64,000 nt of DNA from Arenibacter echinorum. Lineage in GTDB: Bacteria > Bacteroidota > Bacteroidia > Flavobacteriales > Flavobacteriaceae. Position numbers and translations under genes: made by a program. Positions 51,204 to 60,212 of the stretch are shown piece after piece; the stretch's first letter is position 1, and the number at the start of each line of letters is the position of its first letter. The notes below the pieces were generated by a model. The model searched no databases, had not been told where the DNA came from, and saw only the letters and a list, made by a program, of their open reading frames with translations. The stretch lies in contig NZ_QLLN01000002.1 of NCBI RefSeq assembly GCF_003259375.1, positions 124,001 through 188,000 of the forward strand, given 5' to 3'.

Positions 51204-53963
51204 TTAGTTATTAATTGTCCAAGATAGGTAGTACATAGATCCAATAAAACCTGTACCAAAGGCAGTAAAATACTCCTTGCCCGTAATGTTGGTTCCACCT
51301 AACTTAAAGGAAGATTTGATGCTTGGAACATTGTAGCTAATTTGAGCATCAAGTGTATGGAATTCCGGCACAACACCTTCGCCAAAAGTGGCTTCCCAAA
51401 AATAATCATCACTAAATCTGTATGCTAGATTAAAGCCAAAGTTTTTGAATAATTCTTCATTCCCAAAATTGGCTTTAAACTTATGTTCTGGGGTATTAAA
51501 ATTCAACATAACATCTGGATTTGCTTCTCGATCAAAATCCAACTTTGTAAAAGTATAACTACCCCCTAAATCAAAATTACCAAGTACTTTCATGTCTAAA
51601 CCAATAGAAGCCCCGTAAGAGTTAACATCTGCATCCGTATTAGTGTAGGCACTATAGCGCTGTACATCATCGTTTCTGATAGCATCTACAGAGAGGTTGC
51701 CATCACCTGCAATACCATAATAAGGTGCATCAACAACTTCTTGAGAAATGAAGTCTTTATAACTATTGTAATAGGCACTAAAATCAACTACTAGTTTATC
51801 TATCTTTCCCCTATACCCAACCTCAATTGAAGTAACCTGTTCGGGTTTTACCAAATCCGGATTTGAAACCTTTAAATCGGCCACGTTATCAGTAAGCTTA
51901 AAGGTCTCTACGGACTGAGCTGAATAGGCATTTTCATAAGCCGCTCTTCCTGTTTGCACTACTGATGCAGGCTGGCCTGCCAATTGACCAGTTGAACTTA
52001 CATCATAGGTATCAGAATAACGATTCAAATTATCAGGTGCGGAACCAACTAAAATTGCCCTACCTGCATCTAAGCCAATAAATAAATCTTGTGTGGTTGG
52101 ATTTCTAAATCCAGTCTGCACGGAAGCTCTAATGTTGTGATTTCTATTAAGTGTGAAACCAGCAGAAATACGTGGCGATAAGAAACCATCAAAAAATTCT
52201 GATTTATCATAACGTGCTGATCCTGTTAATTTTATACTTTTCAGATCAGAAAGTTCAATCTTTTTTTGAATTTGGGTATATATACCATATTCAGAATAAT
52301 CAATTGGACCATCAGTATCAGTGTATATTGTACCTCCAGAATTTAAACTGTATTTTCTATAGGATCCTCCAATTTGAATTTCAGCAATATCGATCAAATG
52401 ACTAAAGTTATAATTACCATCAGCATGGTAATATTTAGAGGCATCTTGAAACTTTGAACCAGTTGATAAATTAGGATCATTTATACTTTTATTAAATGCA
52501 GCTTCGAATTCTGGTGTTCCTGGAAGATAACGACCCGTATCTGCAACGGCTCTCGCCTGTGCATGTTTTTGATCATCTGTTAAACCAGAAGGATTACCAG
52601 ACAATTCTATTCCAGCATAAGTTGCTATATAATCTCCAAACCAGTCTTCATCAGATTTCCAAGATCTGTTTATATTAATCCCTGTAAACACCATATCATA
52701 GGAGTTTCCTGCTTTATCTCCTACAACATATCCTCTTAAAAAGAAATTGTCATTTTTAATTTCTAATTTATGTTGCTCTTGAAAAAAACCATTGATATTG
52801 TAACGGTTTGTTCCTTGGTAAATAGTAGTACCAGTACCCACTTTACCCACGTAAGAAAGCTCAAGGCTGTTGTCTTCAATTGGACGATAGTATAATCCCC
52901 AATCTGCTTTTATACTTTCAGCATTATAGTTGGTTAAATCACGCTCATTGTAACCTGTTCTACTTACCTCTACATCTGGAATAATTCCCACACCGGATGC
53001 AGATCTAATGTTAGTAGAAACTTCATCGCCGTATATATTAATTCCATCATAGTTATAATCAGCTCTTGTTCTAGTTGGATCGAATTTATCAACCTCACTA
53101 GTTGCAGCCCAATCTGTCCCTTTTAAATATCCAAAGTTTACTTTTCCAGCAAATTTATCGGAGAATTTATGTGCCGCGCGAATCCCAAAATCAGTATACG
53201 GATTAGTTCCTGCCGACTTTTGAGAGGTGACACCTCTTTTTATGGAAACACTAATTCCTTCATGATCAAAAGGGCTTTTACTGCGCATAAAAAGTATCCC
53301 GTTAAAGGCATTGGCACCATAAAGTGCAGAGGATGCACCGGGTAATAATTCAACACTTAGAACGTCTGTCTCTATCATCCCTACTAAGTTTCCAATAGGG
53401 AAGTTTAACGCCGGAGTAGAATTATCCATACCATCAACCAATTGCATAAATCGAGTATTGGCAAAAGAAGCAAAACCTCTAGTGTTTACGGATTTAAAAG
53501 TTAAACTGTTAGTGTTTACATCGACCCCTTTTAAATTTTCCAAGCCATCATAGAAATCGGCCGAGGCCGTATTCTGTATATCCTGAATCCCAAATCTTTC
53601 CACCGTTACAGGGGATTCAAAAACACGCTCCGGAGTCCTTGAAGCAGAAATTACCACTTCATCCAAACTGGTCTGCTCTTCGTTTAGAATAACTGAAATA
53701 GTCTGATTGTTTTGGGTAATATTAGCTATAGAAGCTATAAATCCAATACTGGTAATATTTAAGGTAAAGGGAGGATTCTCACTAGTGTTCAATATAAAAT
53801 TCCCATCAAAATCGGATACGGTACCGATGGCTTTGCCCATGATTACAATGTTGGCACCAGGTACGGGATCATTGTTTTGATCCACCACATTCCCTTTAAT
53901 AATCGTTTGTGAATGCGCCAACATTCCAAACATGAAAAAGAATAATAGAAGAATTGATCTCAT
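51204..53963 (-). CDS. TonB-dependent receptor with CarboxypepD-like N-domain
   Basis: 919 residues from ATG at 53963 (MRSILLLFFFMFGMLAHSQ). A start at 54068 would put 35 extra residues before the signal peptide. Domains: CarboxypepD-like (IKGNVVDQNNDPVPGANIVI, VSDFDGNFIL), plug (VFESPVTVERFGIQDIQNTA, VNTRGFASFANTRFMQLVDG, LPGASSALYGANAFNGILF), then the barrel (ending GTGFIGSMYYLSWTIN). It lacks the SusC signature. Ligand unknown; the paired SGNH lipoprotein hints at an ester-containing substrate. Confidence 0.94.
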   Translation of the reverse strand: MRSILLLFFFMFGMLAHSQTIIKGNVVDQNNDPVPGANIVIMGKAIGTVSDFDGNFILNTSENPPFTLNITSIGFIASIANITQNNQTISVILNEEQTSLDEVVISASRTPERVFESPVTVERFGIQDIQNTASADFYDGLENLKGVDVNTNSLTFKSVNTRGFASFANTRFMQLVDGMDNSTPALNFPIGNLVGMIETDVLSVELLPGASSALYGANAFNGILFMRSKSPFDHEGISVSIKRGVTSQKSAGTNPYTDFGIRAAHKFSDKFAGKVNFGYLKGTDWAATSEVDKFDPTRTRADYNYDGINIYGDEVSTNIRSASGVGIIPDVEVSRTGYNERDLTNYNAESIKADWGLYYRPIEDNSLELSYVGKVGTGTTIYQGTNRYNINGFFQEQHKLEIKNDNFFLRGYVVGDKAGNSYDMVFTGININRSWKSDEDWFGDYIATYAGIELSGNPSGLTDDQKHAQARAVADTGRYLPGTPEFEAAFNKSINDPNLSTGSKFQDASKYYHADGNYNFSHLIDIAEIQIGGSYRKYSLNSGGTIYTDTDGPIDYSEYGIYTQIQKKIELSDLKSIKLTGSARYDKSEFFDGFLSPRISAGFTLNRNHNIRASVQTGFRNPTTQDLFIGLDAGRAILVGSAPDNLNRYSDTYDVSSTGQLAGQPASVVQTGRAAYENAYSAQSVETFKLTDNVADLKVSNPDLVKPEQVTSIEVGYRGKIDKLVVDFSAYYNSYKDFISQEVVDAPYYGIAGDGNLSVDAIRNDDVQRYSAYTNTDADVNSYGASIGLDMKVLGNFDLGGSYTFTKLDFDREANPDVMLNFNTPEHKFKANFGNEELFKNFGFNLAYRFSDDYFWEATFGEGVVPEFHTLDAQISYNVPSIKSSFKLGGTNITGKEYFTAFGTGFIGSMYYLSWTINN

Positions 53964-54136
53964 AAAGTTTTGAGTTAAATTAGTATCAGTTAATGGTAAG
54001 ATATCACCTAGTAGCCAATATACACCAATTTTTAATTTGACAATAGGAAAATCAAATAAATTATGCATGCATAGTATTTTTTACTCAAAATTTAACATTT
54101 TTTAATAAAAATTTGACAAAATATTGGACAATAAAA

Positions 54137-54188
54137 AATGACATCCATAAATAACGGCCCTTTTCGGCCATCATCTATGGATGTCATT
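54137..54188 (-). terminator. Rho-independent terminator after glmS
   Basis: AATGACATCCATA (54137-54149) pairs with TATGGATGTCATT (54176-54188), with an inner GGCC/GGCC stem. Read on the minus strand a TTTTTTATT run follows. Confidence 0.88.
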
Positions 54189-54208
54189 ATAGTTTTATTA
54201 AGAAGGAT

Positions 54209-56056
54209 CTATTCCACCGTAACGGACTTGGCAAGGTTACGGGGCTGATCTACATTACAGCCTCTCATTACCGCAATGTGATACGATAATAACTGAAGTG
54301 GAATAGTAGTCAATAATGGAGTTAAGCTCTCCAAGGTTTCTGGAATTTCTATGACATGGTCCGCCAAATCCTTAACTTGCTCATCTCCCTCCGTTACCAC
54401 AGCTATAATTTTCCCTTTTCGGGATTTTATCTCCTGTATATTACTTACCACCTTTTCATAATGCCCTTTATTCGTTGCTATTACCACCACCGGCATATGT
54501 TCATCTATAAGGGCAATTGGCCCGTGCTTCATTTCTGCCGCAGGATAGCCCTCAGCATGTATGTAACTAATTTCCTTTAATTTCAAAGCACCTTCCAAAG
54601 CTACCGGAAAATTGTAACCCCTTCCCAAATATAGGCAGTTGGTAGAATCCTTATAGACATTGGCTATTATTTCTACCAGAGGATTGGAAAGCAATGCTTT
54701 TTCAACCTTGGAAGGAATATTTTCCAATTCACTTAAGTACTCATGGAATCTCCTATTATCGAATATTCCCTTTTCCTTGGCCAATTTTAATGCCAATAGG
54801 GTCAGCACCGTTATTTGTGTTGTAAATGCCTTAGTTGAGGCAACCCCAATTTCGGGACCAGCATGGGTATAGGCACCTGCATCTGTCTCCCTGGCTATGG
54901 AAGAACCAACCACATTGCACACTCCAAAAACAAAAGCTCCTTTTTCCTTGGCCAATTTAATGGCCGCTAGCGTATCTGCCGTTTCACCAGATTGCGAAAT
55001 GGCAATAAGCACATCCTTATCCGTTATAACCGGGTTTCTATAGCGGAATTCCGAAGCATATTCCACTTCTACAGGAATCCTGGCCAAATCTTCAAAAATA
55101 TATTCTGCCACCAATCCCGCATGCCAAGAAGTACCACATGCTACAATAATAATACGATTGGCATTCAAGAACTTTTCAAGGTTATCATCTATCCCAGCCA
55201 TTTTAATTATCCCATCCTTGGCCAACAGCCGTCCACGATAGGTATCCAAAATGGCCCTAGGCTGTTCGTAGATCTCTTTTAGCATGAAATGATCAAAACC
55301 GCCCTTTTCAATTTCCTCAAGATTAAGCGCCAATTCTTGGATAGAAGGATAGGCAATGGCATCGTTTTTTATTTTTCTCAATTTAATTTCCTTCCCCAAT
55401 CTAATGACCGCCATTTCTTCATCTTCCAAATAAATGGCGTTATTGGTGAATTCTATAAAAGGTGATGCGTCGGACGCTATAAAAAATTCGTTCTCCCCTA
55501 CACCTATTGCCAACGGACTACCTAATTTGGCGACTACTATTTCATCTGGTTTTTGCTTGTCAAAAACTGCAATGGCATAAGCACCAACCACCTCATTTAA
55601 AGCAATTTGAACAGCTTTACCAAGCTTAACCCCTTCCTTGCGCTTTACTTCTTCTATAAGGTTTACCAACACTTCCGTATCGGTTTCTGAAGAAAAAGTA
55701 TAGCCCCTTTTTGTTAATTCCTTCTTTATAGAATCATAATTCTCTATGATCCCATTATGGATAATTACCAAATCACCGGAATTGGAATAATGTGGGTGCG
55801 AATTAACGTCATTGGGAACACCATGTGTTGCCCATCTTGTGTGGCCTATACCCAGTTTACCCTCTAGGGAAATGGTACTTTTTGCCTTATTTTTTAGATC
55901 CTCTACCTTCCCTTTGGTCTTGGATAAATTTATCTCGTTGCCATCGTATAAGGCTATCCCAGCACTGTCATAGCCTCTGTACTCCAAACGTTGAAGTCCT
56001 TTTATAATAATGGGATAAGCATCCCTATGCCCAATATATCCTACGATTCCACACAT
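54209..56056 (-). CDS. glmS: Glutamine-fructose-6-phosphate aminotransferase
   Basis: 615 residues; makes glucosamine-6-phosphate from fructose-6-phosphate and glutamine for peptidoglycan and LPS. N-terminal glutaminase with the nucleophile Cys2 (MCGIVGYIGHRDAYPI), GHTRWATHG, HNGIIENY; two SIS domains (ACGTSWHAGLVAEYIFED, AISQSGETADTLAAIKLAKE) and the C-terminal PRNLAKSVTVE. A near-perfect 18-bp inverted repeat lies just upstream. No ribozyme-type leader is evident. Confidence 0.98.
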   Translation of the reverse strand: MCGIVGYIGHRDAYPIIIKGLQRLEYRGYDSAGIALYDGNEINLSKTKGKVEDLKNKAKSTISLEGKLGIGHTRWATHGVPNDVNSHPHYSNSGDLVIIHNGIIENYDSIKKELTKRGYTFSSETDTEVLVNLIEEVKRKEGVKLGKAVQIALNEVVGAYAIAVFDKQKPDEIVVAKLGSPLAIGVGENEFFIASDASPFIEFTNNAIYLEDEEMAVIRLGKEIKLRKIKNDAIAYPSIQELALNLEEIEKGGFDHFMLKEIYEQPRAILDTYRGRLLAKDGIIKMAGIDDNLEKFLNANRIIIVACGTSWHAGLVAEYIFEDLARIPVEVEYASEFRYRNPVITDKDVLIAISQSGETADTLAAIKLAKEKGAFVFGVCNVVGSSIARETDAGAYTHAGPEIGVASTKAFTTQITVLTLLALKLAKEKGIFDNRRFHEYLSELENIPSKVEKALLSNPLVEIIANVYKDSTNCLYLGRGYNFPVALEGALKLKEISYIHAEGYPAAEMKHGPIALIDEHMPVVVIATNKGHYEKVVSNIQEIKSRKGKIIAVVTEGDEQVKDLADHVIEIPETLESLTPLLTTIPLQLLSYHIAVMRGCNVDQPRNLAKSVTVE

Positions 56057-56085
56057 ATTTCTAAGTTTAATGGTTAGTAACCAAC

Positions 56086-56132
56086 AAAAGGTTTATATAA
56101 CAAAGTTAGCACCTTGTTATATAAAACCTTTT
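56086..56132. promoter_or_regulatory. Long inverted repeat between DUF4270 and glmS genes
   Basis: AAAAGGTTTATATAACAA (56086-56103) pairs with TTGTTATATAAAACCTTTT (56114-56132) save for one extra base; the 10-nt loop and arm hold minus-strand TAACTTTG (56101-56108), a -7 box match 44 nt before the glmS ATG. It may be an operator at the glmS promoter or the DUF4270 terminator. Confidence 0.5.
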
Positions 56133-56183
56133 ATCTTTTAGTTAATTAACGTAAAAACACTATAAGTGGTATTTTTCTTGCTT

Positions 56184-58022
56184 TTAATTTGCTTTGGTGT
56201 AGAAAATTTCGAGTTTTAATTTTTTGTCCTCCTGACCACTTGGTAAATTAGCACCGCCGTAAAGGACTGTCCCAAAAGGGTTTATAGAGGACATAACCGG
56301 TACTTCCCCCTCCGTACTATTGGCTAACATGGCCTTTCCGGTGGCTGTAAGTCTTATGTCCGAAGTCAATGACAAATTAAGTGTGGTATTGGTAGAATCC
56401 CGTACTATTAGGTCGTTGATGTAATTGGTAATCTTAATTTTATAACTCTGCCCTTTACCGCTTACCTTATTTAGACCACCATCATAGTTTATAAAATTAC
56501 CAGCGTTATAATCCTCTTCTGATTCCAAGAATTGATTATAGACTGGTGCATTGGTATTGTCCTTGAACAAATACAGTTTTGAAGGTTCAATAACATTACC
56601 GGCCGCATCCAAAGTATTTCGATCTACATAAAACACCAAATTTGCTTCATTTATGATCCAATTCTTGGATTTGATCTGATTAATGATCTCGTCTCCATTT
56701 ATTTCGTCGAAAAGTTTAATTTGGGTAAAACTTCCCGCCCCACCTTTTAGGTAAATCTTAGAGGCATTTTCCCCATTGTCCAATCCGTTTGTGATTTCAG
56801 CGGGATAGTCCTCATTGATAAAAGTATTTACGGCATTCCCGATTACAGATCCAGTACTAGTATCACGCCTAATGAAATTTAGAACAAATTCATTCTCGCC
56901 TTCAATTATGGTGTCGTCCACAGAACTGGTTACACGATCATATTTATATTTTATGGTAATATTTCCACGTGTTATATCCAACAACACTAAAACATCATCA
57001 GGAACCGATAAATGGACACCTCTGAAAAATTCTGCGAAATTCGCCTGACTCAACAACTCGGAATCGCCCTCCTTATCCAAAATATTCTGTTGAAAAAATG
57101 CCGCATTTAAGGCTACCCTAATTCCAGGGGCAATCCTAGTTGGTGCTTCTTCCGATTCGTCCACATCCTCAGTTTCGGGATCGTCCTCCTGAAAAATCAA
57201 TTCTTCTACATTTTTAACCTCCACAGTACCATCGAACAATAGATCGGATACAAAGGATGGTGAAAATTGTTGGGATGAATAATATTGTTGCGCTTCCTGA
57301 AAATTGGTGTTGGGATCCAAATCCCTCAAGAAATAAGTAGATCTTTCAACTTTAAAATTAAACGATTCGGGAATATTTCCATTGGCATCAAAAATACTAT
57401 CCAAGTCATATTTTACAGGGAATCTGTTCACTGCAGTATCGTCGTCCAAATTATCATTTATACCATCCCCGTCCGTATCTTGGTTCAAGGGATCCGTACC
57501 AAGCGATTTTTCCTGGATATCCGTTAAAGTATCCCCATCACTATCACTATTGGCATCCTCAGGGTCGGCATCGTAGGCATCGGCCACCCCATCAAGGTCA
57601 AGGTCTCCCTTTGGATTTGTCAAAAAAGGGATGAAAAGAATAACCTCTTCCACCGTCTCATTTTCTTTAATGGTAAGGGTGCTGGAATCTGTATCGGCAG
57701 TTTCTTCCACCGCTGCCGAATAATTTCCAAAACTGGGATTGGCAAAGGATAATTGTACCTGAGTGGTTATACTTGCCTCAGTTTTTCCATATACTGGGTC
57801 TGTATAATTCCCGATTTGATAAACAGGTAATTTATTGGTCCTTACAGCTTCTATCTTTTTATTGTAAGCAAAAACATCGTAAACCGCCTTACCGGCCGTA
57901 AATGGTTCGCCACCTACTACACCACTACCTACAGTAGTCAAATCCTCCTCACAGGACCCCAAGACCACAACAAGTAATATACCTACCACAGTAGGCAATT
58001 TTAATCTGTTCAGTAAATTCAT
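56184..58022 (-). CDS. DUF4270 lipoprotein with inserted TSP3-like calcium repeats
   Basis: 612 residues. Lipobox [13 protein letters not shown]. The DUF4270 frame is recognisable ([47 protein letters not shown], and a conserved C-terminal region). At about residues 139-195 it contains D-rich thrombospondin type 3-like units ([53 protein letters not shown]). These bind calcium. Function of DUF4270 is unknown; it is an outer-membrane or surface lipoprotein. It starts 5 nt after the GT5 gene and is co-transcribed with it. Confidence 0.88.
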   Translation of the reverse strand: MNLLNRLKLPTVVGILLVVVLGSCEEDLTTVGSGVVGGEPFTAGKAVYDVFAYNKKIEAVRTNKLPVYQIGNYTDPVYGKTEASITTQVQLSFANPSFGNYSAAVEETADTDSSTLTIKENETVEEVILFIPFLTNPKGDLDLDGVADAYDADPEDANSDSDGDTLTDIQEKSLGTDPLNQDTDGDGINDNLDDDTAVNRFPVKYDLDSIFDANGNIPESFNFKVERSTYFLRDLDPNTNFQEAQQYYSSQQFSPSFVSDLLFDGTVEVKNVEELIFQEDDPETEDVDESEEAPTRIAPGIRVALNAAFFQQNILDKEGDSELLSQANFAEFFRGVHLSVPDDVLVLLDITRGNITIKYKYDRVTSSVDDTIIEGENEFVLNFIRRDTSTGSVIGNAVNTFINEDYPAEITNGLDNGENASKIYLKGGAGSFTQIKLFDEINGDEIINQIKSKNWIINEANLVFYVDRNTLDAAGNVIEPSKLYLFKDNTNAPVYNQFLESEEDYNAGNFINYDGGLNKVSGKGQSYKIKITNYINDLIVRDSTNTTLNLSLTSDIRLTATGKAMLANSTEGEVPVMSSINPFGTVLYGGANLPSGQEDKKLKLEIFYTKAN

Positions 58023-58027
58023 TTAGA

Positions 58028-58837
58028 TTATTTTAAAACTTTGGTGTTATAAAAATTCACGTAAGCTTCCTCAAACTCCTGTAAAGGAACAAATGGCAAA
58101 ACAGGTTTTTCGAGCTTGGATATGTAGTCTTCCAAGTCGGCCGGAATATCTTCTGCGGCTAAAATAACAGCATCGGCATAATCCACAGCAACTTTTAACA
58201 AATTATTATAATTGGGCTCCTCAAGCACTTTTATACTTTCTTCAGGAACACCGTCGAAGGCAATCTTTTTAACGAGGTCCTTATCCAAGGTACCATCAAA
58301 ACCTTGTCCATAAACAGACATGATGATCTTGCTCTCGGAAAATAATGGCTCGTCGGCATAGAATTTTTTAAGATAGAGTGGCAACAAAGATGCCAACCAT
58401 CCATGAACATGTATAATATCCGGGGACCAATTCAATTTCTTGACAGTCTCCACCACACCTTTGGCAAAGAAAATAGCTCTTTCATCATTATCTGGAAATA
58501 ATTTTCCATCCTCATCGGTAAAAGTTGCCTTTCTTTTAAAGTATTCATCATTATCAATGAAATAAACCTGAATACGCTCTCTAGGGATTGAGGCCACTTT
58601 TATGATCAATGGCATATCCATATCATTAATCACCAAATTCATCCCGGATAATCTAATAACCTCGTGCAATTGATGTCTACGTTCATTGATATTTCCAAAC
58701 CTTGGCATAAAAATCCTTATCTGGCCACCATTGCTATTGACCATTCTTGGGGTTTCGTAAGACATTAAGGAAACTTCGTTCTCTGGTAGATAGGGTACTA
58801 ATTCTGAAGATACAAACAATATCTTTTTGCCATTCAT
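58028..58837 (-). CDS. Short GT5-type glycogen/starch synthase-like protein
   Basis: 269 residues: only the N-terminal GT5 catalytic half (KKILFVSSELVPYL, RIFMPRFGNINERRHQLHE, SPDIIHVHGWLASLLPLYLK, SKIIMSVYGQGFDG). Full-length GlgA has about 480 residues and a C-terminal GT1-like half, which is missing here. The frame ends cleanly, with DUF4270 following at 5 nt, so it is a normal short form, also known next to panC in flavobacteria from memory. The conserved K-x-G-G-L loop of GlgA is not seen (PYLPENEVSLMSYETPR instead). Glycogen synthase activity is doubtful. Confidence 0.85.
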   Translation of the reverse strand: MNGKKILFVSSELVPYLPENEVSLMSYETPRMVNSNGGQIRIFMPRFGNINERRHQLHEVIRLSGMNLVINDMDMPLIIKVASIPRERIQVYFIDNDEYFKRKATFTDEDGKLFPDNDERAIFFAKGVVETVKKLNWSPDIIHVHGWLASLLPLYLKKFYADEPLFSESKIIMSVYGQGFDGTLDKDLVKKIAFDGVPEESIKVLEEPNYNNLLKVAVDYADAVILAAEDIPADLEDYISKLEKPVLPFVPLQEFEEAYVNFYNTKVLK

Positions 58838-58873
58838 AAAAGCAATATTTTATTAATAGAGTAAGAGAAAGTG

Positions 58874-58881
58874 CAAAATTA
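58874..58881 (-). promoter_or_regulatory. Candidate -7 box (TAATTTTG) of the GT5-DUF4270-glmS transcript
   Basis: Minus-strand TAATTTTG, 36 nt before the ATG at 58837, matches TAnnTTTG; divergent with the panC box. Confidence 0.4.
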
Positions 58882-58912
58882 CAAAAATTATGCAGATTAG
58901 CAGTAATTATAG

Positions 58913-58920
58913 TAAGTTTG
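58913..58920 (+). promoter_or_regulatory. Candidate -7 box (TAAGTTTG) of panC
   Basis: TAAGTTTG, 20 nt before the panC ATG, matches TAnnTTTG. Back to back with the minus-strand box at 58874-58881. Confidence 0.45.
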
Positions 58921-58940
58921 CTCTCTTTTAAGTAAAACGA

Positions 58941-59783
58941 ATGCAGCTAATTAACACTAAAAAGGAGCTTAAGTCTTATCTAGACTCCCATAAAAAAACC
59001 AAAACAATTGGTTTGGTCCCTACCATGGGAGCACTGCATATGGGACATATGGCCTTGGTTAAAAAGTCGGTTGAAGAAAATGACCTTACCTTGGTAAGTA
59101 TTTTTGTGAACCCTACCCAATTCAACAACAAGGAAGATTTGGACAAGTACCCTAGCACTTTAGAGGCCGATCTGGCCCTATTAGAAGTAGTTTCCGATAG
59201 GATAACGGTTTTTGCCCCTTCTGCCTCCGAAATATATTCTGGTAAAATTATCTCCAAAACATACGATTTTGAGGGATTGGAAAATGTTATGGAAGGTGAA
59301 TTTAGAAAAGGACATTTTGACGGTGTAGGAACTATTGTGGAAAAATTATTGCGTTTAATCTCACCAACCAGGGCCTACTTTGGGGAAAAGGATTTTCAAC
59401 AACTACAGATCATTAAAAAATTGGTTAAAAAAGCCCAGTTACCAATAGAAATAATAGGCTGTCCAATTGTTAGGGAAGCCAACGGACTAGCCATGAGTTC
59501 CAGAAACGAAAGGTTGGACACAGAATTAAGAAAAGAGGCCAGTTTTATCTACAAAACCCTAAAAGCTGCCAAACATAAATTTGGCACGAAAAGTGCTAAT
59601 TTTACAGTGGATTGGGTAAAAAAGCAATTTAACGCCAATCCAAAACTAAACTTGGAATATGTTAAAATTGCAGATGTAGACCAATTGAAACCTGTTAAAA
59701 GAAAAAACAGAAATGTAAAATATAGAGCCTTTATCGCCGTTTATGCGGGAGATGTTAGGCTTATAGATAACATTGCCCTTTAA
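58941..59783 (+). CDS. panC: Pantothenate synthetase
   Basis: 280 residues, normal length. Joins pantoate and beta-alanine with ATP. Motifs: GLVPTMGALHMGHMALVK, VSIFVNPTQFN, FGEKDFQQLQIIKKLV, CPIVREANGLAMSSRNERL. Cytosolic. Divergent from the GT5 gene; panD follows after 76 nt. Confidence 0.97.
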   Translation: MQLINTKKELKSYLDSHKKTKTIGLVPTMGALHMGHMALVKKSVEENDLTLVSIFVNPTQFNNKEDLDKYPSTLEADLALLEVVSDRITVFAPSASEIYSGKIISKTYDFEGLENVMEGEFRKGHFDGVGTIVEKLLRLISPTRAYFGEKDFQQLQIIKKLVKKAQLPIEIIGCPIVREANGLAMSSRNERLDTELRKEASFIYKTLKAAKHKFGTKSANFTVDWVKKQFNANPKLNLEYVKIADVDQLKPVKRKNRNVKYRAFIAVYAGDVRLIDNIAL

Positions 59784-59847
59784 AGTTGAAAACCAATTCC
59801 ATAATGCCGACCATAATTAAATTGGAAATCCAATTGGCATAAATGAT

Positions 59848-59855
59848 TAACTTTG
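59848..59855 (+). promoter_or_regulatory. Candidate -7 box (TAACTTTG) immediately before panD
   Basis: TAACTTTG ends four bases before the panD ATG, with TTG at 59822-59824 23 nt upstream of it. If used, panD mRNA would be essentially leaderless. Confidence 0.4.
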
Positions 59856-59859
59856 TCCC

Positions 59860-60210
59860 ATGCAAATAGAAGTAGTAAAATCTAAAATACACCGCGTGAA
59901 AGTAACGGGTGCTGACCTCAACTATATAGGCAGTATTACCATTGATGAAGATTTAATGGACGCGGCCAATATTATTAGAGGCGAAAAGGTACAAATTGTC
60001 AATAACGACAACGGTGAAAGGCTGGAGACCTATGCAATTCCCGGAACCAGAGGAAGCGGGGAGGTAACCTTGAATGGCGCTGCCGCCAGAAAGGTAGCCG
60101 TTGGCGATGTATTAATTCTAATAACCTACGCTACTATGGATATTGAACTGGCCAAGAAATTCAATCCATCCTTGGTTTTCCCTAATGAGGAAACCAATTT
60201 ATTGACATAG
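59860..60210 (+). CDS. panD: Aspartate 1-decarboxylase
   Basis: 116 residues; makes beta-alanine for pantothenate. The self-cleavage site is [10 protein letters not shown] (G24-S25, forming the pyruvoyl group). VKVTGADL before it and the [20 protein letters not shown] stretch are family hallmarks. The partner step PanC lies upstream. Confidence 0.97.
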   Translation: MQIEVVKSKIHRVKVTGADLNYIGSITIDEDLMDAANIIRGEKVQIVNNDNGERLETYAIPGTRGSGEVTLNGAAARKVAVGDVLILITYATMDIELAKKFNPSLVFPNEETNLLT

Positions 60211-60212
60211 TT

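Noticed and set aside
54209..56180. glmS ribozyme-type riboswitch
   Set aside because: The leader is about 45-130 nt, AT-rich, and shows only an inverted repeat; none of the conserved glmS ribozyme core is visible.
58028..58837. GT5 gene as a frameshifted full-length glgA
   Set aside because: No continuation of GlgA is found downstream in any frame; DUF4270 begins after 5 nt. The short form appears genuine.
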